In this document: piece after piece, positions 20,352-29,774 of the stretch
How positions within the stretch are numbered: position 1 is the first letter of the stretch
How the letters are laid out: each line of letters opens with the position of its first letter
DNA from: Alicycliphilus denitrificans K601
GTDB taxonomy: Bacteria > Pseudomonadota > Gammaproteobacteria > Burkholderiales > Burkholderiaceae_C
Assembly: GCF_000204645.1 (NCBI RefSeq)
Contig: NC_015422.1
Location: 3,551,001 to 3,615,000 of the forward strand
DNA: 64,000 nucleotides
Direction of reading: 5' to 3'
The notes under the pieces: generated by a model
Database searches by the model: none
What the model was told of the DNA's origin: nothing
The model's input: the letters and a program-made list of their open reading frames with translations, nothing else
Position numbers and translations under genes: made by a program

Positions 20352-20999
20352 ATGAAGCGCGCCCTGCTACCCTGCCTGAGCGCCGTGCTGGCGCTGGCCG
20401 CCTCCATGCCCGCGCATGCGCAGAACGTGGCGCTGGCCGGCATCCTGGGCGGCAAGGCCCTGCTGGTGGTGGACGGCAGCGCGCCGCGCGGCGTGGCGCC
20501 GGGCGAATCCCACAGGGGCGTGCGCGTGGTCTCCGTGGGCCGCGACGAGGCCGTGGTGGACAGCGCCGGCGGCCTGCGCACCGTGCGGCTGGGCGAGGCG
20601 CCGGTGAGCGTGGGCGGCAGCGGCGCAGGCCAGCGCGTCGTGCTCAAGGCCGATGCGCGCGGGCATTTCGTGAGCAGCGGCATGATCAACGGCCGCGTGA
20701 TGCAGTACATGGTAGACACGGGCGCCTCCACGGTAGCCATAGGCCGCCCGGACGCACAGCGCATGGGCCTGAAGTTCGAGGAAGAGGGCCAGAGCGTGAT
20801 GATGAACACCGCCAACGGCGTGGCCCAGGGCTGGCGCCTGCGGCTCGACTCGGTACGCGTGGGCGACGTGGAGCTGCGCGGCGTGGACGCCATCGTCACC
20901 CCCCAGCCCATGCCCTACGTGCTGCTGGGCAACAGCTTCCTGCGCGAGTTCCAGATGAGCCGCAACGGCGACGAGATGGTGCTGCACAAGCGCCGCTGA
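20352..20999 (+). CDS. Exported retropepsin-like aspartic protease (clan AA, TIGR02281-type)
   Basis: A 215-residue protein with a signal peptide (about 1-24, ending MPAHAQ). The C-terminal half holds MVDTGASTVAIGRPDA, with the DTGAS catalytic Asp, and the hydrophobic VLLGNSFLREF that completes a retropepsin fold. A single DTG motif implies an active homodimer. The substrate is unknown. It begins 10 bases after yajQ, probably in one transcript. Confidence 0.85.
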   Translation: MKRALLPCLSAVLALAASMPAHAQNVALAGILGGKALLVVDGSAPRGVAPGESHRGVRVVSVGRDEAVVDSAGGLRTVRLGEAPVSVGGSGAGQRVVLKADARGHFVSSGMINGRVMQYMVDTGASTVAIGRPDAQRMGLKFEEEGQSVMMNTANGVAQGWRLRLDSVRVGDVELRGVDAIVTPQPMPYVLLGNSFLREFQMSRNGDEMVLHKRR

Positions 21000-21028
21000 C
21001 ACGGGCCGCGAAATCCGCTCCACCTCCC

Positions 21029-22027
21029 ATGGCCCCTTCAGCGCAAGCCAGCCCCCCCGAAGCAGCGGACAGCGAGTACGAGGACCTGCTGGGCCAGTGG
21101 TCCGACCTCGAATCCGCTCTGTCCGTGCTGCTGGCGCGGCCGCGCAGCGTGCAGAACTTCCCCTCCAAGCTGCGCCAGTGCGACCTCTGGCTGCAGGACC
21201 TGGTGGCGCACGACATCGACGCGGCGCTGTACCTGATGCTCCAGCTCGCCGCCACATCCACGGTGGGCTACAGCGCATCGCACGCGCTGGTGTGCGCCAC
21301 GCTGTGCCACATCCTGGCGCCTGAGTTCAGGCTGCCCGCGCACGAGCGCAACAGCCTGGTGCGCGCGGCCTTCACCATGAACATCGGCATGACGGCCCTG
21401 CAGGACACGCTGGCCCTGCAGCGCGAGGAGCTCACCCCCGAGCAGCAGCAGGCCGTGGCCCGCCACCCGCAGGCCGGCGTGGAACTGCTGGAGGCGCTGC
21501 GCATCACCGACGACCTGTGGCTGGAGGTGGTGGCCCGGCACCACGCACCCCAGCCCGAGGCCTCACAGCTCGCGGATCTGCATGCTCCCGAGCGGCTCGC
21601 CCGCATCCTGAGCACCATAGACCGCTACGCCGCCATGATCAGCCCGCGCAAATCGCGCACGGGCCGCAGCGCCACCGATTCGGTGCGCGCCATCGTGGGC
21701 CATGACCGCGAGCTGCGCGACGAGGTCGGCCTGACCCTGGTGCGCACCGTGGGCCTGTGCCCGCCGGGCACCTTCGTGCGCCTGGACAACGCCGAAACGG
21801 CCATCGTGCTGCGCCGCAGCGAGCGCGCCAACTTCCCGCTCGTGGCCAGCGTGGTGGACGCCAGGGGCGAGCCGCACTCCTCGCCCACGCTCTACCACAC
21901 GGTGCGCGGGCAGCCGCGCATACAGTCGGCGCTGGCGCGCTCGGCCGTCACCGTGCAGCTACCCCACCGCGTGATGGTGCGCCTGGGCCTGTACGCGGCG
22001 CACCGCACCAACACCATCACGGGCTGA
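21029..22027 (+). CDS. Degenerate HD-GYP-like protein
   Basis: A 332-residue soluble protein with an HD-fold region at about 75-200. Landmarks of c-di-GMP phosphodiesterases remain (SASHALVCATLCHIL, ARHPQAGVELLEAL, VARHHAPQ), but the HD doublet is replaced by NIGM in FTMNIGMTALQ, so metal-dependent hydrolysis is unlikely. The C-terminus (LCPPGTFVRLDNAETAIVL) is the tail domain typical of HD-GYP proteins. It probably acts as a binding or scaffold protein; no cognate partner is adjacent. Confidence 0.75.
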   Translation: MAPSAQASPPEAADSEYEDLLGQWSDLESALSVLLARPRSVQNFPSKLRQCDLWLQDLVAHDIDAALYLMLQLAATSTVGYSASHALVCATLCHILAPEFRLPAHERNSLVRAAFTMNIGMTALQDTLALQREELTPEQQQAVARHPQAGVELLEALRITDDLWLEVVARHHAPQPEASQLADLHAPERLARILSTIDRYAAMISPRKSRTGRSATDSVRAIVGHDRELRDEVGLTLVRTVGLCPPGTFVRLDNAETAIVLRRSERANFPLVASVVDARGEPHSSPTLYHTVRGQPRIQSALARSAVTVQLPHRVMVRLGLYAAHRTNTITG

Positions 22028-22029
22028 CT

Positions 22030-22662
22030 TCAGGTCTTCTTGGAGCCCAGGCGCGACTCCTTGCCCTGGATCAAGCGCTGGATGTTGGCCTTGTGGCGCC
22101 AGGCCAGCAGGCCCGCCATGACGGCGATGGCCACGCCCACGCGCGCATCCATGTACCAGGCCACGCCGCCGCCCAGCACGTAGAAGAACGGCGCGAACAC
22201 CGCCGCCACCAGCGATGCCAGCGAGGAATAGCGGAAGAAGAACGCGATGATGGCCCAGGTCAGCAGCGTGGCCAGGCCCAGCCAGCCGCTGATGCCCAGC
22301 AGCACGCCCAGCGCCGTCGCCACACCCTTGCCGCCCTGGAAGCGGAAGAACACCGGCCACAGGTGACCCAGGAAGGCCGCCAGGCCCACCAGGGCCATCG
22401 TGCCCTCCTCCAGCCCGTAGGGCGCGCCGAACCAGCGCACCAGCGCCACGGGCAGCCAGCCCTTGGCCGCGTCGAACAGCAGCGTGACGGCCGCGGCCGC
22501 CTTCGACCCGGAACGCAGCACGTTGGTGGCGCCGGGGTTCTTGCTGCCGTAGGTGCGCGGGTCCGAGAGCCCCATGACGCGGCTCACGATGACGGCGAAC
22601 GACAGGGAACCGAGCAGGTAGGCGGCCACGGTGGCGGCGAGGGACAGCAGGACGGAGCTCAC
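22030..22662 (-). CDS. plsY: Glycerol-3-phosphate acyltransferase PlsY
   Basis: Inner-membrane enzyme that acylates glycerol-3-phosphate from acyl-phosphate, the first step of phospholipid synthesis. The 210-residue product has about five transmembrane segments and motifs [12 protein letters not shown] and [14 protein letters not shown]. The start is a GTG at 22662; no better ATG exists in frame. Its stop lies 2 bases from the convergent HD-like gene. Confidence 0.93.
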   Translation of the reverse strand: MSSVLLSLAATVAAYLLGSLSFAVIVSRVMGLSDPRTYGSKNPGATNVLRSGSKAAAAVTLLFDAAKGWLPVALVRWFGAPYGLEEGTMALVGLAAFLGHLWPVFFRFQGGKGVATALGVLLGISGWLGLATLLTWAIIAFFFRYSSLASLVAAVFAPFFYVLGGGVAWYMDARVGVAIAVMAGLLAWRHKANIQRLIQGKESRLGSKKT

Positions 22663-22693
22663 GGCGGATCGAAGTGCGGGATGGGAGGGACGG

Positions 22694-23194
22694 CTATTCT
22701 GCCAGCGCGCACCGCACGGGCCGCGCGCCCAGCAGCTGCACGCACACCTGCGGGTCGAGCTGCACCAGGAAGCCGCGCCGCCCGCCGTTGATGGCGATGC
22801 GCGGCAACTGCAGGATGCTTTCCTCGATGAACACCGGCATCTCGCGCCGCGTGCCGAACGGCGAGGTGCCGCCCACGAGGTAGCCGCTGTGGCGGTTGGC
22901 CACCTCGGGCCTGCACGGCTCCACGCTCTTGGCGCCGATCTGGCGCGCGAGGTTCTTGGTCGATACCTTGCGGTCGCCGTGCATGAGCACGATGAGCGGC
23001 CTGGCATCCTGGTCCTGCATCACCAGGGTCTTCACCACCATGTGCTCATCCAGCCCCAGCTGGCGCGCCGACTCCGCGCTGCCGCCGTGCTCCACGTAGT
23101 CGTAGGGGTGCTCGGTGAATTCCACGCCGTGCGCGCGCAGCATCTGCGTGGCGGGTGTCTCGCTCACGTGGACGGTCTTGTCTTTCTTCGCCAT
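22694..23194 (-). CDS. ybaK: Cys-tRNA(Pro)/Cys-tRNA deacylase YbaK
   Basis: Editing enzyme of 166 residues that hydrolyses mischarged tRNA. The family pattern is visible: [40 protein letters not shown] with the functional lysine region, and [13 protein letters not shown]. Same strand as plsY, 31 bases upstream of it. Distinguishing YbaK from EbsC is a matter of convention. Confidence 0.9.
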   Translation of the reverse strand: MAKKDKTVHVSETPATQMLRAHGVEFTEHPYDYVEHGGSAESARQLGLDEHMVVKTLVMQDQDARPLIVLMHGDRKVSTKNLARQIGAKSVEPCRPEVANRHSGYLVGGTSPFGTRREMPVFIEESILQLPRIAINGGRRGFLVQLDPQVCVQLLGARPVRCALAE

Positions 23195-23195
23195 A

Positions 23196-23250
23196 TATCA
23201 AAAATAATAGCTGCCTGCGCCTTATGGGCGGGCGCTAGAGCCTTTTTTAT
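23196..23250. repeat. Palindromic repeat, copy 5
   Basis: AATAGCTGCCTGCGCCTTAT ... GGGCGCTAGAGCCTTTTTT lies between ybaK and the aldo/keto reductase gene. The T-rich end could help termination. Confidence 0.7.
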
Positions 23251-23257
23251 CTTCGAA

Positions 23258-24319
23258 TCACTGCGCTGGGTCGCGCAGCTCCCAGCGCATTGCGTCGATC
23301 GCCGCCAGCAGCTCGGGCGAGAGCTGAGTGCCCCAGGCGTCGAGGTTTTCGTCGAGCTGCGCCAGCGTCGTCACGCCGATGATGGTGCTGGCCACGCGCC
23401 AGGACCGGTAGCAGAACGCCAGCGCCAGCTGCGTGGGCGTGAGGCCGTGCTCGCGCGCGAGCTGGTTGTAGCGCCGCGCCCCGGCCAGCGCCTCGGGGCG
23501 GCCCCAGCGCTGCTTGCGCACCGATTCGTAGCGCGCGATGCGCGCATCCTGCGGCGCGCCGGGGTCGGTGGGCGCGTGCCGGTCGAACTTGCCCGTGAGC
23601 AGCCCGAAGCCCAGCGGCGAATAGGCGAGCAGCGACACGCCCAGGCGGTGGCAGCTCTCGTCCATCGCGTTCTCCCAGCTGCGGTTGAGCAGGCAGTACG
23701 GGTTCTGCACCGACGCCACGCGCGGCAGGCCGTGCTGCTCGGCCAGGCGCACGAACTCGTGCACGCCGTAGGGCGTCTCGTTCGACAGGCCCACATGGCG
23801 CACCTTGCCCGCCCGCACCAGGCCCGCGAGCGCCTCCAGCTGCTCCTGGATCGGCGTGGCGCTCACCTCCTTGGCCGGGTCGTAGTACAGGTTGCCGAAC
23901 GCGGGCACGTGCCGCTCGGGCCAGTGGATCTGGTACAGGTCGATGACGTCGGTCTGCAGGCGCCGCAGGCTGCCTTCGCACGAGGCCACGATGTCGGCCG
24001 CCGTCATCCCCTTGCCCTCGCGGATCCACGGCATGCCGCGCGAGGGGCCGGCGACCTTGGTGGCCAGCACGATGCGCCCGCGCATGCCGGGGCGTTTTCC
24101 AAGCCAGCGGCCGATGATGGATTCGGTGGCGCCGCAGGTGGCCTCGCGCGCGGGCACGGCGTACATCTCGGCGGTGTCGATGAAGTTCACGCCGCGCTCC
24201 ACGGCGCGGTCGAGGATGGCGTGGGCGTCCGGCTCATTCACCTGCTCGCCAAAGGTCATGGTGCCCAGGCAGATGGGGGTGACGCGCAGGTCGCTGCGGC
24301 CGAGTGGAAGGGTGTTCAT
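23258..24319 (-). CDS. Aldo/keto reductase (Tas-like)
   Basis: NADPH-dependent oxidoreductase of 353 residues with a TIM-barrel fold. The catalytic tetrad is visible: Asp in NFIDTAEMY with its Tyr, Lys in ATKVAG, and His in YQIHWPE. The closest pattern is E. coli Tas (long insert after the first strand, RGMPWIREGKGM). The substrate is unknown. It lies 69 bases downstream of the ABC transporter ATPase gene on the same strand and may be cotranscribed. Confidence 0.85.
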   Translation of the reverse strand: MNTLPLGRSDLRVTPICLGTMTFGEQVNEPDAHAILDRAVERGVNFIDTAEMYAVPAREATCGATESIIGRWLGKRPGMRGRIVLATKVAGPSRGMPWIREGKGMTAADIVASCEGSLRRLQTDVIDLYQIHWPERHVPAFGNLYYDPAKEVSATPIQEQLEALAGLVRAGKVRHVGLSNETPYGVHEFVRLAEQHGLPRVASVQNPYCLLNRSWENAMDESCHRLGVSLLAYSPLGFGLLTGKFDRHAPTDPGAPQDARIARYESVRKQRWGRPEALAGARRYNQLAREHGLTPTQLALAFCYRSWRVASTIIGVTTLAQLDENLDAWGTQLSPELLAAIDAMRWELRDPAQ

Positions 24320-24388
24320 GCGCTTTCTCTTCTTCGAAAAACCAGCGCCGCAGTGTACGGATTCGCACCCATCCGTGCAGGAGCCCGC

Positions 24389-25474
24389 TCAGCGGTCGAG
24401 ATAGCGCAGCTGCGCGGGGTCGAGCCCCAGGCGCACCTGCGCGCCGGGCGCGAACATGCCCCTGCCCGCGTAGTGCGGCTGGTCGCTGGTCAGCGCCACC
24501 TCGCCCACGCGCACGCGGTAGCGCGAGAACTCGCCCAGGAACTCGGCGCTCTCCACCAGGCCGTCGAGCCACACGCGCGCGCCGTCGCCCGGCTCGCCGC
24601 GCGGGCGCATGCTGACCTGGTGCGGCCGGAAGGCCAGCGCCGCCGGGCCGATGGCCGGCGGCTCTGCGGGCCGCGCCAGCGCGAGCGGCCCGAGGCCGCG
24701 GGCGTGGAATGTCAGCGTATCGGCCGAGACCGCCGTGACCTCGCCCTCCAGCAGATTGGCCGTGCCCACGAAGCCGGCCACGAAACGGTTGTGCGGATAG
24801 TCGTACAGCCCCGCGGCCGTACCCACCTGCTGCAGGATGCCTTTGTCGAGCACCGCCATGCGGTCCGCCGTGGTCATGGCCTCTTCCTGGTCGTGGGTGA
24901 CGAAGACGGTGGTCAGGCCCAGCTTGCGCTGCAGGTTCTTGAGCTCCTCGCGCATCTGCACGCGCAGCTGCTTGTCCAGGTTGGACAGCGGCTCGTCGAG
25001 CAGCAGCAGTCTGGGCTCGATGACGATGGTGCGCGCCAGCGCCACACGCTGCTGCTGGCCGCCCGACAGCTGCGCGGGGCGGCGCCTGGCGTACTGGGCC
25101 AGCCCGACGAGGTCGAGCACCGCGCCCACCTTGCGGCGCATGGCGTCGCGGCTTTCGCGCCGCTCCACCAGGCCGAAGGCCACGTTGTCCCACACCGTCA
25201 TGTGCGGCCACAGCGCGTAGTTCTGGAACACCATGCCGATGTTGCGCAGGTGCGGCGGCACGCCGCTGATGTCCTGGCCGTCCACGAGCAGCTCGCCGCT
25301 CTGGTGCTGGTTGAAGCCCGCGATCAGGCGCAGCAGCGTGGACTTGCCCGAGCCCGAGGGGCCGAGCAGCGCGAAGAACTCGCCCGGCTCGATCCTCAGG
25401 TCGATGTCACGCAGCACGGGCGTGGTGCCGTAGCTCAGGCTGATGTGGCGGCATTCGAGGGAGGCTTGGTTCAT
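24389..25474 (-). CDS. ABC transporter ATP-binding protein (Fbp/Pot type)
   Basis: Energises the importer encoded upstream. The 361-residue protein has Walker A LGPSGSGKSTLLRLIAG, signature LSGGQQQRVALA, Walker B LLLLDEPLSNLD and a C-terminal TOBE-type domain, the layout of iron(III), polyamine and 2-aminoethylphosphonate importers. It starts 3 bases after the permease stop. The substrate cannot be read from the ATPase. Confidence 0.9.
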   Translation of the reverse strand: MNQASLECRHISLSYGTTPVLRDIDLRIEPGEFFALLGPSGSGKSTLLRLIAGFNQHQSGELLVDGQDISGVPPHLRNIGMVFQNYALWPHMTVWDNVAFGLVERRESRDAMRRKVGAVLDLVGLAQYARRRPAQLSGGQQQRVALARTIVIEPRLLLLDEPLSNLDKQLRVQMREELKNLQRKLGLTTVFVTHDQEEAMTTADRMAVLDKGILQQVGTAAGLYDYPHNRFVAGFVGTANLLEGEVTAVSADTLTFHARGLGPLALARPAEPPAIGPAALAFRPHQVSMRPRGEPGDGARVWLDGLVESAEFLGEFSRYRVRVGEVALTSDQPHYAGRGMFAPGAQVRLGLDPAQLRYLDR

Positions 25475-25477
25475 GCG

Positions 25478-27208
25478 CTATGCCCTGGATGATGGTTGCA
25501 CCGCGGCGCGCGAGCGCTCCACGAAGCGGTGCGAGAAATACGTGCCCAGGCCGACGACGGCCACGGCCAGCACGCCCAGGGCCGCGCCCGGCCCGCGCCC
25601 GGCGATGCTTTGCATGTACAGGTAGATGCCCAGGCTCATGGGCGCCTGGCTTTCGGTGGACACCAGCACCAGCGTGGCCGACAGCTCCACGGCCGCGGTG
25701 ATGAAGCTGGTGACGAAGCCCGCCAGGATGCCGCCGGCCATCAGCGGCACCATCACGCGCCGCATGGTGGACAGGCGCGAGGCGCCCAGGCTCTGCGCCG
25801 CCTCTTCGAGCGACACGTGCACCTGCTGCAGCGCTGCCATGCACGAGCGCAGCGCGTACGGCAGGCGCCGCACGGCGTAGGCCAGCATGATCAGCACCCA
25901 GGTCTGCACCACCAGCCGGTCGCTGCCCGGAAGCTGGACGCCCTTGAATAGGCGCAGGTAGCCGATGGCCAGCACCAGGCCGGGAATGGCCAGCGCAGCC
26001 GATGCCAGCCAGTCCAGCCACTGGCGCGCGGGCAGCCGCGTGCGCAGGATCAGGTAGGCGATGGCCGTGCCTATCACCACGTCCAGCCCCGCGGCCAGCA
26101 GGCAGTACAGCAGCGTGTTGCCGATCATGCCGCCCGCGTCGCTGAACACGGTGGCGTAGTGCTCCAGCGTGTAGGCGTCGGGCAGCACCGAGAAGCTCCA
26201 CACCTTGGCGAACGACATCAGCAGGATGCCCGCGTGCGGCGCCAGCACCACGGCCAGCACGAGCAGGATCCAGCCGTAGGCCAGCAGCGATTCCCACCGG
26301 CCCAGGCGGCGCTTTTGCAGCGCGTTGCCGCCCTTTTGCAGCGTGGCGTAGTCGCGCCCCTTCATCACGCGCGCGGCGAGCCACAGCGCCAGGATGGAGA
26401 AGCCGATCATGATCACGCTGATCACGTAGCCCAGCGGGTCGTCCACGCCCACCGAGGTGATGCGCAGATAGGCCTGGGGCGCGAGCATGTTGCTCACCCC
26501 CATGACCAGCGGCGTGCCCAGATCGTCGAACACCTTCACGAACACCAGCGCGGCGCCCGCCAGATAGCCCGGCATGGCCAGCGGAAAGATCACGCGGCGA
26601 AACAGCCGCAGGCCCCGCGCGCCCAGGTTCAGGGCCGATTCCTCCATGGCCCCGTCGATGTTGCGCATGGCCGCGACGAGGTTGAGCAGGATGAACGGGA
26701 AGTAGTGGATGCTCTCGACGAAGGTCACGCCCACGAGGCCGTCCATGACGGGCACGGTGAAGCCCAGCCAGTCGTCGAGCAACAGGTTCACCGAGCCGCT
26801 GCGCCCGAAGATGAGCTGCAGCGCCACCGCGCCCACGAAGGGCGGCATGATGAGCGGCAGCACGCCCAGGGTCTGGATCAGAAGCGCGCCGCGGAACTCG
26901 AAGCGCACCGTCAGGTACGCGAGCGGCACGGCGATCACGCTGGCGAAGAACGTGCTGGCCAGCGCCACCCACAGGCTGTTGAAGAAAGACTCGCGAAAGA
27001 CCAGCTGGCCGAAGAAGTTGCCGAAGTGGCCGAGGGTGGGCGCGCCGGTCTCGGTGACGAAGGCGGTGTAGATCACCGTGCCCACGGGCAGCACCAGGAA
27101 GCACAGCAGGAAGGCCAGGATCAGGCCGAAGGCGATCAAGGGCCCGGGGCTGGCCAGGGTGCGGGGCGATCGCGCGCGGGCGCCGGTCTGAAGGGTGGTT
27201 GCGGGCAT
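25478..27208 (-). CDS. ABC transporter permease, fused double-domain (FbpB type)
   Basis: A 576-residue inner-membrane protein with about twelve transmembrane segments and two MetI-like domains, as in FbpB. The EAA-loop-like regions are around ALNLGARGLRLFRRVIFPLAMPG in the first half and AAQSLGASRLSTMRRVMVP in the second; both end in the cytoplasmic loop that docks the ATPase. Middle gene of the transport operon. Confidence 0.9.
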   Translation of the reverse strand: MPATTLQTGARARSPRTLASPGPLIAFGLILAFLLCFLVLPVGTVIYTAFVTETGAPTLGHFGNFFGQLVFRESFFNSLWVALASTFFASVIAVPLAYLTVRFEFRGALLIQTLGVLPLIMPPFVGAVALQLIFGRSGSVNLLLDDWLGFTVPVMDGLVGVTFVESIHYFPFILLNLVAAMRNIDGAMEESALNLGARGLRLFRRVIFPLAMPGYLAGAALVFVKVFDDLGTPLVMGVSNMLAPQAYLRITSVGVDDPLGYVISVIMIGFSILALWLAARVMKGRDYATLQKGGNALQKRRLGRWESLLAYGWILLVLAVVLAPHAGILLMSFAKVWSFSVLPDAYTLEHYATVFSDAGGMIGNTLLYCLLAAGLDVVIGTAIAYLILRTRLPARQWLDWLASAALAIPGLVLAIGYLRLFKGVQLPGSDRLVVQTWVLIMLAYAVRRLPYALRSCMAALQQVHVSLEEAAQSLGASRLSTMRRVMVPLMAGGILAGFVTSFITAAVELSATLVLVSTESQAPMSLGIYLYMQSIAGRGPGAALGVLAVAVVGLGTYFSHRFVERSRAAVQPSSRA

Positions 27209-27222
27209 ACAGGCTCCCGGTC

Positions 27223-27249
27223 GCGCCCGCCGCCATGCGGGGCGGGCGC
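27223..27249. other. Intercistronic hairpin between binding protein and permease genes
   Basis: GCGCCCGCC and GGCGGGCGC form a perfect 9-bp stem with a 9-base loop and no U-run. It lies where many ABC operons carry a stem that protects the upstream message and lowers expression of membrane components. Confidence 0.55.
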
Positions 27250-27271
27250 ATGGTGGTCAGGGCGTGCGGGT

Positions 27272-28600
27272 CTACTTGGCCAGGCCACGCGCCTCTTCGG
27301 CCAGCTGGCGCGCGCGTTCGTAGTTGGCGCGCGCCTTCTCGGACCACATCTGCTCCATGCCCGTAAGCTGCTTGGACACGGCCACGTCGCGCCGGCTCTT
27401 GCGGAACAGCTCCAGGAACTCGGGGTTCTTCACGTTGTCCGCGCCCACGAGGGATGTGTAGGCCAGGCTGCGCGCCTGCGCCAGCAGCTCGCCGCCGCGC
27501 GCGTTGGGCCGGGCCTTGAGGGCGGCCGCGGCCTCATGGATGGCCTTGGTGGCGGCCTGCAGTTCCTTGAGGCGGAAGGTCACCATCTGGTCGAACAGAC
27601 TGATCACCACGGGGTAGCGCTGGCCCGACAGCTCGGTGTTGAACTGCACCTTGGCGCGCTTGGCGATGTCCTGCGGCACGGGGTAGCCGGCCGGGGGCTT
27701 GAGCATCGAATAGGGCAGTATGGGCAGGCGCCCGATCTTGGGGTCGAACAGCAGCTGCTGGCCAGGCACCGACATGGTGTAGGCCATGAACTTCTTGGCC
27801 TCGTCGGCGTTCTTGGCGCCGGCGATCAGGGCGATGTTGGCCGGCACCACGGCCGTCATGCTCGGGTAGGTGAAGTCCACCGGATAGCCCGAGTACTTGC
27901 CAGCCAGCGCCAGGAAGTCGATCACGATGCCTATGCCGTACTGGCCGTTGTTCACGCCGTCGGGCACGGCGAAGCTGCGGTCGGTCACGGCGGCGGCGTT
28001 GCCCATGATCTGCAGCAGCTGCGTCCAGCCCTTGTCCCAGCCCTCGCCCTGCAGGATGGTCTCCACCGTGAGCTGCGTCGTGCCCGAGCGCGAGGGCGAC
28101 GAGATCGCGATGTGGCCGAAGTACTCGGGCCGCACTAAATCGCTCCACTCCTTGGGCACGGGCAGCTTGTGCGCCTTCAGGTAGCGCGTGTTCCACTCGA
28201 TGCCATAGCCGGCCAGCGCCTGGCCGTAGTACATGCCCTTGGGGTCGTTGAGCGGGTAGTTGCCGATCTTCTCCGGCGCGCTCCGGTTGACGACCTCGGG
28301 CGCGCCCTGCAGCAGCTTGTAGCTGGCCAGCACCTCGAACGCATCGGGCGCGCTGGCCCACATCACGTCGGGGCGCTGGCCCTCGGGCAGCTCGCGTATG
28401 TAAGCCACCGAGGCCGTGGTGTTCTTGTTCAGTATCTCGACCTTGATGCCGGGGTTGGCGGCCTCGAAGGCCTTCTGGTAGGCGGTGGTCAGCTCTTTCG
28501 GAAAGGACGTGATCACCGTGACGGTGCCGGCCGCCGCGGTCTGGGCCGCGCCCCACAGGCCTGCGGCGGCCAGGGCCATGGCGAGAATGCTGCGCTGCAT
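27272..28600 (-). CDS. ABC transporter periplasmic substrate-binding protein
   Basis: Exported binding protein (442 residues) with a signal peptide at about 1-24 (ending TAAAG). The core resembles family 1 iron/phosphonate binding proteins (TVITSFPKELTTAYQKAFE, DVMWASAPDAFEVL, FAVPDGVNNGQYGIGIVID). It is about 100 residues longer than FbpA because of a helical C-terminal extension (from about 345), closer to PgtC-like proteins. Iron, phosphonate and phosphoglycerate-type substrates all remain possible. First gene of the operon, with AGGAGA before the ATG. Confidence 0.8.
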   Translation of the reverse strand: MQRSILAMALAAAGLWGAAQTAAAGTVTVITSFPKELTTAYQKAFEAANPGIKVEILNKNTTASVAYIRELPEGQRPDVMWASAPDAFEVLASYKLLQGAPEVVNRSAPEKIGNYPLNDPKGMYYGQALAGYGIEWNTRYLKAHKLPVPKEWSDLVRPEYFGHIAISSPSRSGTTQLTVETILQGEGWDKGWTQLLQIMGNAAAVTDRSFAVPDGVNNGQYGIGIVIDFLALAGKYSGYPVDFTYPSMTAVVPANIALIAGAKNADEAKKFMAYTMSVPGQQLLFDPKIGRLPILPYSMLKPPAGYPVPQDIAKRAKVQFNTELSGQRYPVVISLFDQMVTFRLKELQAATKAIHEAAAALKARPNARGGELLAQARSLAYTSLVGADNVKNPEFLELFRKSRRDVAVSKQLTGMEQMWSEKARANYERARQLAEEARGLAK

Positions 28601-28719
28601 TGCTGTCTCCTCTGCGTGTCATTGGTATGACTGGCACTGTAAAGCCCTCGCGGCGCGGCTGCCAATCATGGTTTGCGCTGGCGCCCGTGGCATGCTGCGG
28701 AAGAGGAAATAATCGGCCC

Positions 28720-29652
28720 ATGTACCAAGCCCTGCGCCATGCCCGTACCGAGTCCGTCCCCATCCGCACGCTGCGCTACCACGTGCGCCTGTGGGGCGAT
28801 GCCCTGCCCGGCCAGCCGCCCCTGGTGCTGCTGCACGGCTGGATGGACGTGGGCGCCTCCTACCAGTTCGTGGTCGATGCCTTCGGCGCGGCCTTCGCGG
28901 CGGGGCGCCTGATCATCGCCCCCGACTGGCGCGGCTTCGGCCGCTCGCGCCTGCCCGGGCCCTGCGACGGCTACCCGTTCGCGGACTACCTGGCCGACCT
29001 GGACCAGTTGCTGGACCACTACGCGGGCGGCACGCCAGTGGACCTGGCGGGCCACAGCATGGGCGGCAACGTGGCCATGATGTATGCGGGCGCGCGGCCC
29101 GCGCGCATCCGCCGCCTGGTGAACCTGGAGGGCTTCGGCCTGCCGGCCACGCAGCCCGCGCAGGCGCCCGGCCGCTACGCGCAGTGGATGGACGAGCTAC
29201 GGCAGTTCGAGCGCGGCGAGATGGCGCTCAAGGACTACGACAGCGCCGACGGCGTGGCCCAGCGCCTGATGAAGACCAACCCGCGCCTGGACGCCGGCAA
29301 GGCCGCCTGGCTGGCCCGCCACTGGGCGCACGAGGATGCGCACGGGCGCTGGCACATCATGGGCGACGCCGCGCACAAGATCGTGAACCCGCAGATCTAC
29401 CGCGTGGACGAGGCCCTGGCCCTGTACGAAGCCATCACCGCCCCCGTGCTGTCGGTGCATGCCAGCAGCGGCAGCCTGGGCCGCTGGGGGGAGCGCTACA
29501 CCCTGCAGGAATACCTCCAGCGCCTGGCCCATGTGCGCGACCACTGCACGGCCGTGGTGCACGACGCCGGCCACATGCTGCACCACGACCAGCCCGCGCA
29601 GGTGGCGCGGCTGATCGAGGACTTCGTGGCCGCGGCCACGCCCGCTGGCTGA
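28720..29652 (+). CDS. Alpha/beta hydrolase
   Basis: A 310-residue soluble hydrolase. HGWMDVG supplies the oxyanion hole, LAGHSMGGNVAM holds the nucleophilic serine, and HDAGHMLHHDQP the catalytic histidine. The ATG at 28720 follows a GAGGAAA ribosome site and gives the expected N-terminus. Divergent from the binding-protein gene. The substrate is not indicated by the sequence. Confidence 0.85.
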   Translation: MYQALRHARTESVPIRTLRYHVRLWGDALPGQPPLVLLHGWMDVGASYQFVVDAFGAAFAAGRLIIAPDWRGFGRSRLPGPCDGYPFADYLADLDQLLDHYAGGTPVDLAGHSMGGNVAMMYAGARPARIRRLVNLEGFGLPATQPAQAPGRYAQWMDELRQFERGEMALKDYDSADGVAQRLMKTNPRLDAGKAAWLARHWAHEDAHGRWHIMGDAAHKIVNPQIYRVDEALALYEAITAPVLSVHASSGSLGRWGERYTLQEYLQRLAHVRDHCTAVVHDAGHMLHHDQPAQVARLIEDFVAAATPAG

Positions 29653-29710
29653 CAATTGCCCGCCGCCCGGCCCGCGCCCCGGCGCACCACCGCCTCATCA
29701 GCCAAATCAT

Positions 29711-29756
29711 GCCTGAACGCTTGTGTAGCAAGCGTCAGAAGCTATAAGTTTTGAAT
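29711..29756. repeat. Palindromic repeat, copy 6
   Basis: AACGCTTGTGTAGCAAGCGT followed by CAGAAGCTATAAGTTTTGAA. The stem is ACGCTTG/CAAGCGT. It lies between the hydrolase gene and ddh. Confidence 0.7.
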
Positions 29757-29774
29757 CAGAAAGGCAAGCAACAC

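Noticed and set aside
22631..25492. 953-codon plus-strand open frame
   Set aside because: It is antisense to ybaK, the aldo/keto reductase and the ABC ATPase, each with full motifs. Its composition (Ala, His, Arg, Leu rich) is typical of a shadow frame.
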